Below are positions 10,528-22,500 of a DNA stretch of 64,000 nt, in pieces. Source of the DNA: Styela clava. Lineage: Eukaryota > Chordata > Ascidiacea > Stolidobranchia > Styelidae. The stretch is from positions 7,812,001 to 7,876,000 of the forward strand of contig NC_135260.1 in assembly GCF_964204865.1 (NCBI RefSeq), given 5' to 3'. Numbering within the stretch: the stretch's first letter is position 1; each line of letters starts with the position of its first letter. The notes beneath the pieces were generated by a model. That model was not told the DNA's origin and made no database searches. It saw only the letters and a list, made by a program, of their open reading frames with translations. Position numbers and translations under genes: made by a program.

Positions 10528-13500
10528 ATGAAGAAACTGGATATAATTTGGACATTGACTATTCTGTTTATGTGCGATATTTTTCTAGTACATTTGGTGC
10601 GAGCATCACGAAGGAGTGAGTCAATATTGAAACGAAACTATCAATAATAGACTACTAGAACTTACATGGACAAATTAATTCAAAACTAAATTTTTTACCC
10701 ACGTTTTCCCCATATTCCGGATAAGGCTGAACCTGTGGAATATTGGGCGCTCCAGACGTGTGTGTACCAATATGGAGATATCTAATTTTGTTCGCCTACT
10801 TTACATCAAATTCTGTAAAAGAACGGAAGCCTATATGGGCAGGGGGAAAATCCACTTGACTAACACAGACAGTTCCCGAACTCGTAATAGAACTAAAATA
10901 GGGAAAATCGGAATAAAATTGTGGCACAATCCTAACCAGGTACACACACTACGGGAGTGCCGACTATTGTCGCTTACTAGTACCGGAACCCGGACTGCCC
11001 AGCTTTACCAACGTTGATTTATGTGTCTTGCGCCAACGTGAAATGAGATTTTGAATTATTCAACTCACAAGTGTACCATTAATTAATTTAAAGTACTTTA
11101 GCTTTTACAGTAACATACCTACCTACAAGCAAAATCGAAGCCGTTGCACTTGGCACCTAAAATCTTGTTCCCATTGATCGGAAATAATAAATCTCTCAAA
11201 TAATACTTTACTTTGGGAACTTTAGAACGGCTACCGTATATCAGTGTAGTTTCGTACCACAAGTACTTCTAGCGGGCGTGGCGTAATAATATTTACATGT
11301 GCCCCCCCCCCCCCTGACTAGGCCATTCAAAAATCACTGCTACGTCACAACAGCAGTCATTAACTACTGAAAATTGCAAAGCAGTGAGTCAAGCAGTTAA
11401 AAAGAAAATCAATTTTTTCGTAACAACAGGAAAAAGAATTCTAACAACAATATAATAGCAAAACGATCTGTAGGTCCACTTCGCGCTCAATAATACATGC
11501 ATTCCGTCCATCAGATATTATAATCAGCTTTTGTCAATCTACACAAGAACTTTTTTCCAGTTCCTATTTTATAACTACCATTTTGTATGCAGTTATTTTA
11601 GGTAAATATTTATTCGAATCGCATTAAGCCCTGTTCTAAATTAAAATATCTTAAAATAAAATAATGTTATTTTATTGGAGATTCGAAAGACTGGCTATAA
11701 ATAGAAAATAGTAAAATAAAAATTTTGTTCCAATGAAGACTACTTAGCCGTTTCATTTTCAGTATTTCTGTTTTGATATTCCTTCTGTTTCATGATAGCT
11801 TCATTCTTTCCCACAACAGAGTCAACTACGCCGGAAGCAGCATGCATCCATCGGTTCAAATGTAACGATGGTTCAGGTTGTTACAACTTTTACCAACTGT
11901 GTGATGGAGTGAAAGATTGCGCGTAAGTATTTGGTAAAAAAGATATTATTCAACGATATAATAATGATAGAAGAATTCCATTACATAAAATGTTTAATCG
12001 GCAATCGAGCTTCGTCTAGAGCTGGGTATTTCGAATCGAATATTCGAATCAAATATTAAATTATTAGAATCGGTTCAGACGAAAATTCCGAATCATGGTA
12101 ATTTTGTTTTCCATTATTCTTCAATTCGCGGAAAGAATCCCTCAATTTTATTTATTGAAGCCATATTTTCACAATACAATACTGACAAATTACTGTTTCC
12201 TTTCCAGTGAGTTATTGATGCAACATGTTTCTTATTATGTGTAAACACTCAGCAAACTTTCTGTCTGATAAATTCTATGTCTTCAGTAATTTATTACCTG
12301 GAGATACAACTAAAATTTTCCCATGTATGCTAGATTCGACTCAAAAAAATAATCGAAATCATGAAATTATGAGGTATACGAAAATGCCCAGCCGTAGATT
12401 CGCCTGCTGTTTATACACGTACCTCCATAATCGGGCCTGCGTGAACCGAATCGGTGACTCTAACATTCGTAATATCCTAAAGGCGATTCTTACGAATGGA
12501 ATCAATGAAACATGAGACGCATTGGCTGGAACTTTGATTGCGGCTGTCTGTTTGTTCTGTAATATTACCATATATATTTGTGTAATTTCTACCACTTTGA
12601 TGCATTGTCGTTTTCAGTTTATTCGTATCTGCTCAATATCTTCATTATGAAAATAAAAATGTTGTGACGTCATAAAATGAATTAAAGTATTTCGATTACT
12701 TGTTTACAAGGGATGGAAGCGACGAAATAGAAACCACAGAACAATACAATGAAACGCAGGGCGGTTTGTTTTGCATAACTATGATTGGAAAAATTACTAA
12801 ATGCCTGATTCCTAAACAAAATATATGTGACGGAAAGGTCGATTGTATTGAAGGTAATTCTTTAACTAAATGAGTGATTTTCAACCGGTGTTTTGCGGAT
12901 CACATATTAGGTTGCTCAGTGATCCTATTGTGTGATAATAAAAAACAACTGCGCGGCCTCTGAAGTTGAGATTTATGACATCATAACAGACATTCAGTTA
13001 GTCCAGTAAGTCATACCGCACGTTATATCAATTACTCTGAATGATATGTATTTGAAAGGTAAAAATTAAAAAACGCGAAAAACATCTCAAGAATAACCAC
13101 GTATTTGTCTTTCCTCAATCCAAACAAAAATGGAAAACTTGTTATATTCGAAGAATTCAACCATATGTCGCACCACAGACTCTCGTCCGAATAGTTAGCC
13201 AGTTATTCGTTTCAGATGCAAGGGCTTGATGCCAGAGAAGTCGTAACCGACCAGCGATTACGTAAAACATTCTAAGGTGATCCGCTCCATGTGAGCGATC
13301 TGCTCACATATTAGCATCCCGCGGGATTCGAACCTGCGAAACCGCGCAGGGTGATCAGGGGGGACTTAGCACAATGAGCCGCGCATGACTTCGCTTGCGC
13401 CGTAACCGCTATTATGCTTCGATCTTAACTTATGCACAGATATTGTGTGTATGCAATCACCGATTTCTTGATTTAATATATTATGAATGTAAATATATAA

Positions 13501-16500
13501 AATGACAAAATATGCTTCTTTGTTGAAGTTTTCGTATTTTTCGTCCCTATAGGTGTTGACTTTATTCATACAAGTCAATGCATCTGAAAACAAATAACTG
13601 GCTAACTTATCCCATACCCGCCATGGACTGGTAACTGGACAAGTGGCCGTGGTTCGCCATGATATGATTAAGCTGTTCTATCGGCTTTCATCTCTCCGGG
13701 ATAAATATGTAAATCCTACCCTATCCAAAAGAATGCCCTTGTTCGTAAGTTTACATATATATAAATAATACATTCGCGAGAAATTATATCCATTGTGTGA
13801 ACAATTTCAGGAGAAGACGAGTGTCTCTGCTCGAAGGGAAAAAACACATTTCCAGGTAAAATATAATGCTATCGATGAAATGCAGAAATGTTGCATTCTC
13901 ATAATATTCGATTCTGTTTTTATTTTAGAGTTATTCAACGATAAATGCTTCCGATGTTTGAACCACCCAACAATTATAATTAATGGTAAAGTATGTGATG
14001 GCACAATAGACTGTCCCGACGCATCAGACGAGTGTATTTGCAGGAAAAGAGCGATTCCACCAATTTGCGGTCACGCTAAGTTTTCATGGGGTGAGTAGAA
14101 AGATTTAAGCTCAAAGATTCACAGTTTAGTTACATAATTTTAAATCTAGATCCAGAAAACCGACTGAGACAAGAGTTTGCATGTGTTCCACGGACCGGAG
14201 GTCTTTCGCGAATTACTGCCTCGATTTGCGACGGGAGGTAAGTTGATATAAAAAAGGAAACGTTAAACATTCGAGTTAACGTAAACAACTGATAAAATTT
14301 TGTTTCAGAGATGATTGTGCAGATTCTAGTGATGAACAAAAATGCCACGCTAAACGCGGTTGTCCAAAAGGTATGGTTGAGAATATAAATATCACTTTTG
14401 TATATATGTATATTGAATCTTTAATACCACTTGCCCGTAGATTGCCATCGTGAAATTTTTCCCAATGTACAACTCACCGAGACCTGAAGCGTTCAGTTTC
14501 ATTTTTGTACAAGAAACGGTTGTGCATACCAGGGGTGCGACCTTCAATACGGGAGGACCGGATACAAATAACTGGGTGAAACCGCGGGCCTCACCTTTAT
14601 TTAACAAATACTTTCTAGTAGTCGCATGCACAAAATTTTTTGTTATTGATCATTTGACATGCGTTGGTCGCTTTGCGCGAGCACAAGTATAACCTTTACA
14701 GCGCAAAGGAATTGGAATTGCTCGCACGTAGAAGATTAAACTAGATCAAAAACTCGTTTCGCGGGCCGCACACCATTCAAAATTGACACTTCTCCGCGGG
14801 CCGCACAATCTTTCCTTGTGGGTCGCAAGTTGCACACCCCTGTACACTGTATACCATTGATTTATGAAAACGATTAAATACCAATTGGCATGGGGCTTGA
14901 ATAAAAATTTCAAATATCATAAGTTCAATGCAAATGTTGATAAACATAAATCGCACGAAATATTAAAGTACGGTACTAAATGATCAGTTGAAATTGGTTC
15001 GATGACGTTGCTCGCAGGTAAAATACTTTCTGGATATGTACAAACTTAATAACTTTCTATGAATATAGTAGACTCTGGGGTGGGCAAGGTTTTTGGATCA
15101 GGGGTAAGTAAGTTCGGACCAATGTAAGTGTGACGTAAAAAGATACATTTTATGAACAATATTTACAGTGTTACAAAAGTAAATGCGGAAAACAATAGGC
15201 CTCGTGCCAATAGGCCAAATCTAAATTTAATCGCAATCTCAACAACTTCCTTGAGAATAAACATCAAAATTTGGTTTTAGTTGGGATTGTGACAGGCCGA
15301 GTTTGGCCCGCGGGCCGTAATTTGTTCATGTCAGTAAGTAGATTCTCGTGAATAAATCGATTTGATTTTAATAAATAATTGATTTTAAATGTACCAATTT
15401 AAATGTGTCTATCATAAGCTCATATTTCATGGTCTTCCAAGAATCTGTTTTTAAATATTGTATCTAGTATATAAAAATGTCAAATACATGAATTTTAAAA
15501 CACGTTTTCCCTCATTTGCCCTAACAAGGTTTTGCTATTTGTAGAAGTGCCGTTTATCCACCACTTCACACACCAATCAATATGCAAAATTATTTGTGTT
15601 TTTTTAGGTTTAGGGAACAACCGCTCACCGGATGAAAAATGCGGTTTCAAATGTCCTAACGAACGTGAGTCTTTATACTTTTCACGAGGATTTTTTCCAT
15701 TGTTAAATACATATATTATTGTACTGACTACTGGACCATCTATTTTTGTCAATTGCATATCCAAATTTCATCCGTGGTGCGGGTTGTGCTAAAAAATCAA
15801 TTTTTTTACCAAAACATTCGCCCCAACAACAACAAGACTAATAATACCAGCTTTTCAACAAATCGATCCATATACCCACTTTGTAGTCGATAACTTTGGT
15901 GAAAAAATCGGCCAAGAAACAAAAGGAGGAGAGGGATCATTCGTAGAAAGTTTCCCGCCACTAATGCAAAAAGAGTTGAGTAAAATATCCCCGCCGCGTT
16001 TTAAGTACTGTGGATTGCGCCCCCCTCATTTTAAGTAATGGCGCGTTCGCCTATCTAACCCTGACATCGCTGAATTCCACCAATGAATGAAAATTGTAAC
16101 TGAACGATTACTCTTTTGAATTTGAGAGGTGGCGGGGCTGTTTTTTGGTCGGGCGTTCTGCAAAATATCCGAGAAGAGTGTAAAACATGACAGTTTATTT
16201 TGGGCAGCCCTGATTGTTTTTGCTGATTGTTGTGTTTGCATGGCATATTCTGTTTAGTCATGTTTTGACCACAATCTATTTCTGGTAATGGGATATAAAT
16301 GTAATTTCAGCGAAATGGTCAACAAGATGTGACGGAATTCCTCTCTGCACCGAATTCCGATATGAAGAATGTGAGGGATGTCCGAACAAACCTCAATTCT
16401 GTGTTAATATTGAGTAATATTATTTAGTAATTAGGAAAATGAATCAGTTTTTACTTTGTATTTCTATTCAAATTTGTAATTGTGAAGTTAACCAGTAAAA

Positions 16501-19500
16501 CAACACGAACTCATATTTCGGTACTCCCGTTTTGTGTGTACCAGTTTAGGGTTAGACCATAATTTTATTCCGATTTTACTTATTTTAGTTCTATTACGCG
16601 CTTGGGGACTGTCTGTATTAGCCAAGTGAATATATCCCCTGCCCATAGGTTTCAGTCGCTTTACACAACTTGATAAAGTAAGCGAACAAAATTAGTTATC
16701 TCCATATTAGTACACACACTTCTGGAGCGCCGACAAATTAGTAATATTACGTAGTAATTATTAAAATGAATCAGTTTGTATTATTATTCAAATTTGTAAT
16801 TGTAAAGTTAACCAGTAAAATAACACGCACTCATATTTCTGCCGTCCAGTTAATCTTGTTCAATAATTTTATCAGGGATAGTAGAGAAGACAAGTTTAAA
16901 TGTAGGGAATGTGATGAGAAGCACTACATGGATGGTCCATGGATCGAATGTAACCGAATCGATGATATATTGCTTGGCTCCAAGATTTGTAACGGATATA
17001 GAGATTGCATAAAAACTAAAACTACCAAAACTAACGACGAGTTGAATTGCACAAAAAGGTAATTGTATGCTCACCTAAATTTGTTCAAAAATATGACAAA
17101 AAGGATGCTAAGGATGCTTTAAACAACAACTAAAAACTTATTAGTTTGGAAGCAAACTTGAACCCGTCGTGCTATATAGTTTATAACTTATAGTATCTTT
17201 TTGTCACAGTTCCTCTTGGAAAATGTTGTTGATCTTTCCCAATACATCAGTTGCTAATTTCTATCATATGTTGTACAGATCATTCTTTTCAATTACATTT
17301 CATTACCTCTTTACCAAGTCTTTTTGGTACTCCCGTAGTGTGTGTACCAGATTACAGTTAGATCATAATTTTATTCCGATTTTCCTTATTTTAGTTCTAT
17401 TACGAGTCTGTGTTAGCCAAGTAAATATACCTCCTGCCCATAGGTTTCTGTCCCTTTACACAACTTTATGTGAAGTAGGCGAACAATATGAGACACCTCC
17501 ATATTGGTGCCCATACTTCTGGAGCGCCGTCTTTTTTTATCAAAACTTTTATTTTTCTCCATTTTTCTCTATAGTAATAATTTGAAGATTTTTGTAAATA
17601 AAAATTACTGGAGCTTTGTAGAAAGGATAACCCAATATGCCGTTTATTATGAAATGTAATATACAGCATATTTGAGCATAATGATTGAATGCGATCGAAT
17701 TCTATCAAAATTAGCAAACATAATCTCATTCAGATTTTACTGTAAAAGCGGATTACCGATCAACATTCCCGATTCAAAACTATGTGACACGATTCAGGTA
17801 GGATTCCTATATCGTCCTTTATTAGTATCATTATCTATATAAAAAGAATATTCTCAATTTAAACATTTAATAAGTGACTCTTTTTCTGTATTAACGTTAA
17901 TTAATATTAATGTATCTATCACAATAAAATTGTGGAGAGAAAAATAATCAACTGGAAAATTACGTAAATATAGAATAACTGTAAAGGCTGTAAAATATGC
18001 CCACACTAAAAAAAGAAAAACTTCGGAAAATTAAAAAAATTGTAAGGATAAATATAAACTATTGCTAATAAATTTCATTAAAAGACTAATAAAATTGGAA
18101 TCGCATTTTCGTATGCGGAAAGTAGAAGTATTTTATTCATAATATGAAATTGAAAGAAATCTGGGAAAACAAATCCAAAATATTGAAAAAAATAAAATTT
18201 TATTTTAAATTTATTTTCTACATACTTCTTCCATTCGTATACGATACAATTGTGTAGTGTAGTAAAATATTGGTACTCCTTTTTATCACGAGTTCGGGGA
18301 CTGTCTGTGTTAGCTAAGTGGTGAATATCCCCTTGCCCATAGATTTCAATTCCTTTACACAACTTAATATAAAAATAGGCGAACAAAATTCGTTATCTCC
18401 GTATTGGCACACATACTTCTGGAGCGTCAATTAATTAATTAGTAATATTTGATTTTTCAGGATTGTGATGACGATAGCGATGAAATGTACTGTACTGACG
18501 AAACACATTTTTATTGCGAAGATGGCGGGAAAGTGTTATACATAAACAGAAATAAGGTTCGAATCATTTCTAAAGTTAATGACTCGTGATCGGAACGATC
18601 TGAATAGCAACTTTGTTTAATATTTCTTAAGCGGCAACTTCAATTTGTGATGAAGCTTGCAATACCAATAAAGATATATCGATTTTAAAAATAAATTTGA
18701 AATAACATCGAAAATATGAATGCTTTTGATACTCTAAAATAGAATTATTATAATGCACAGATCCAAATATATTTATAAAAAAGAAAATTATTCAATCTCA
18801 TTTTATTGCATTATGCTTTCTTTGAATGTATTGGATTATTGGTACTCCCGAAATATGTGAACTAAGATGGCGGACAACGGAACGTAGTATGTGTACCAGG
18901 TTAGGGTTAGGCAATTATTTTGGGTACAAATACTACGGGTGTCACTTGCCTAATCCCCGAACTCGTAATAGAACTAAATTAAGAAAAATTGGAATAAAAT
19001 TATGGCCCAACTATAACCTGGTACACATATTACGTTCCGTTGTCCGCCATCTTGGTTCACATACTTCGGGAGTACCGGATAATTTCCGACTCAATTTAGG
19101 CTTGTGATGGGGCCAAGGACTGTACCAGCGGGAAAGATGAAGTGAAATGTCGTCAGGAATGCACAAACAGCGTTTTTTCAAACGAAAAATATATGATTGA
19201 AAATAAATACTTTTTGATAGCAGCATGGATAATTAGTAAGTACTTTTCATGATCAATATGATTTTAATGCTATTTTGTGTGTTATTACAAGCAGGAAATT
19301 TTTGCCGCATTGAAAATCGTCGCAAGAGCCGTTTTATTGTAAATCAAGTATTTGTGATAAAAACAGTTAGGTTTTTGAAGTACTTTTTTATTTAAAATAA
19401 GATACGTTATTCAAGAGCATACCCTAACCTTATAAATATAACTGTTTTCGAACTGTTATCACAAATAGTTGTTTTAAAGCAAAATGCTCTTGCGACGATT

Positions 19501-22500
19501 TTTCCTAGGCAGCGAAATTTCCTGAGGCGCGATTTTCTACGGCGAATACTGCGGAATCCGGACACTTACAAACACAACTTCAATTGCAATAAGAGTGAAA
19601 ATATAGAGAGTGGAAATATTTAAAATAGTTTATTTCTATATTCATCCAGGTATATCAGCTGTTGTAGGAAATATTCTTGTCATCATCTGTTCTGTTCATG
19701 ATTTTTTCTGTCGCCGGGGGAGACCAAAAGGAAACGAACGAAAAAATAAATTGCTGTTGTTGAACCTTTCAATTTCTGATCTATTAGTTGGGGTAAGCAT
19801 GTGTTTCTTAAAGTCGAAGCTATATTTTATTTATTATAAGAAATGTTATGCGCTCTGCGATATAGTGAATTGTGCTAAGGCTAAGCGTTAGGAGTACGCT
19901 TGCTATCGCACCTCGGATTACCCTGTGTGGTTTTGAATATCGTGAAGGGTAATTATGTGCAAGAGGATTTCTGGACTTCTCACTGCCGTAGAGTGGTTAC
20001 GGCTTCTCCCACCATCGAGTCCATGCATTTGGCTAAGTAATCCATTACTCAACATTGAATGGTAACCGGACCAGAGGCCGTAGTATGTCATATGATTAAG
20101 TCGTCATATCGACCTTCTTCTCCCCCGGAATACATTTGAAAATTCTATCTTCATAACTTTTCCGATTTTCATGCTTATCAGATATACAACCTTTCTATCT
20201 GCATCCAATCTCTTCTATCTTCCGGTCATTACTGCCAAGAGGACCAGGAATGGCGAAGTGGAATAACTTGTTCAGCTCTGGGAGTTATTTTAGTCATCGG
20301 TTCAGAATCGTCAGTTTTTACATTAATTTTGCTTAGTTCTTTCAGAGCAAGATCAATATCAAAGTAAGTCAGATTTGATACAATTTCGGGCGCTCAAGAA
20401 GTGTGCGTACCAATATGGAGGTAATTCATTTTGTTCGTCTACTTTACATCAAGCTGTGTAAAGGGACATAAGCCTGCTATGGGCAGGGGGTATATTCACT
20501 TGGGTAACACAGACAGTCCCCGAACTCGAAATAGAACTAAAATAAGGAAAATCAGAAAAAAATATAGCCTAACCTTAACCTGGTACACACACTACGGGAG
20601 TACCCAATTTGGTAATAGAATATAGGAGATTTTAGTTGTGATCATTCGTCTTTAATTCAAAAGGCAACGTTGGTGTTTTATATTAAATTTTAAATGTTAA
20701 TAAAAGCAGCATAAGAGAAACTTAGTTATACCATGAGCAAGAAAAGTTGGCTGGTTGTTAGATTTTTCGGATACGGGTTACGGGCTTTCGTAACCGTTCG
20801 ATGACTATACTATTTGAATCGCATGAAAACTCATTTTTGCAAAAGTGAAATCATGTTTTGAAGCTTTCGAAGAAACGAACTATGCGAAACCAAAATACCG
20901 AAGATAAATACCGGTTTGTTTTTGTTCATGTTTTCTTGTTAATTATAAAACAATCTTCAACTTTGCAGATCATTCGAGAGATTTCCACTGAATTGGTTCT
21001 TCAAAATTATAGCATTATCTTGGATTACTTCAATCATCCTTGCCTTATTTCCGCTACTCCCCTTTGCAGTTTTTGAAGATTATTTCATTGATAGTGTCAG
21101 GTACGTGTGGTGTGGCGGACTTTATTATTGCGTCATTCATTTTATTGCGGAAGTGCTGCTGTAGTAGAATATAATTACTATAATTTGTTTATTTCTTTGG
21201 TATTCATATTATGTTTTCATAATATATACTCAGCTAATCCCATACCCGATATGAAGTGGTAACCGGACGAGGGGCATTGGTTCGTCATATGAATAAGCCG
21301 CCTTATCGGCTTTCCTCTTTCTCGGAATATATATATATATATATATATATATGTAAATCCTATCCTATCTTTTTCCTACTCTGGTCTAAGCCAGTAGTCA
21401 ATTTATGAAAATGTTCACGAATAGAAATTCCGTATTCGAAACGATATATCCAGGTCGTCTGAAATCTCATTTTATAACTCTATTCTCATTATTGATAACT
21501 GTTTTTCACATCCTATAGGACTAGTTGACTTCCCCTATAAATTATATAGAGTTTTGGAATGAAAGATGTATTTGATTTATTCCAAATGCGAATTAGAGTA
21601 GAAAAGATTTATATACATACCAATTCATGTCATGATTTACAACGACTAGACTGCGAGTGAAAAATCTATCCCATTCTTATATTTAATAGCTTAATACAAA
21701 CGAACTATGTTTTCTTGGTTACAGGTTTGCTGCCAATCCGTTTTTTGCAACTGTCAAAAGTACTGAAGTTGATGAACTGAACAATTGGTTTCTCGTGACA
21801 GGAATTATCAACACTAATAATTCCACGTAAACGATTTTACATTTTAACATCCATTTACCATCGTTATCCTTAAATCAAATTAGATCAATTGATGTAAATT
21901 GTCGTCAATTGAAGGAGACGTAACCATCTAATGAGTGTAAATTTAAACATATCAATGGGTGAAAATGGAACATTTACATTACCGCGTTTCCCCAAAAATA
22001 AGACGTGGTCTTATTTCAATTTCTGTCAAAAAATAACACTGGGGCTTATTTTCGGGGGATGTCTTTTATTTTCATTATTTTAAAACATAATTACAAAGTT
22101 AAAGAATTACGAGATTTTCAAATACACAACCTATGAAAACCGATATAAGTTTACTTATAAATAACACGTTTTTATTTTAAAAAAAGCTGCTAAACATAGA
22201 TTATTCAAAAATGACCATATCATCATCCATTGGAAAATCTCGCAAGTCACTAAATTCATAAATTTTGAATGAAGATTTCATTGAACTGAATTTTCTGGCA
22301 AATTTTTGAATCTAAAGTTTTATGTCGAGCTATAAAGGCCTCATTGAATGAGAATTTCCTATCTAGGTAGACCGATTTCAGTGCGTTGTTAATTAACACA
22401 GCCGTCTGTGATTTTGTTCCACGAATTTGCCACCCAAGTTAAAATCTCGACTAGATCTTATTCTATGGGGAGGTCTTATTATTAAAATCATTTTTAAAAT

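Larger units (their letters stand above)
7760..14741 (-). repeat. Right arm of the ~14-kb imperfect palindrome
   Basis: Mirror copy of 584-7753. Matching ends near 14741 (left equivalent: about 584, in the shared segment GCGAGCAATTCCAATTCCTT). Immediately beyond the end lie hAT terminal fragments (14750-14841). About 95 bp around 7775-7835 have no counterpart in the left arm. Confidence 0.9.

Noticed and set aside
18880-18925. Telomere-like GGTTAGGGTTAGG
   Set aside because: It is part of the MITE family A terminal repeat and recurs with each copy. No tandem telomere array is present.
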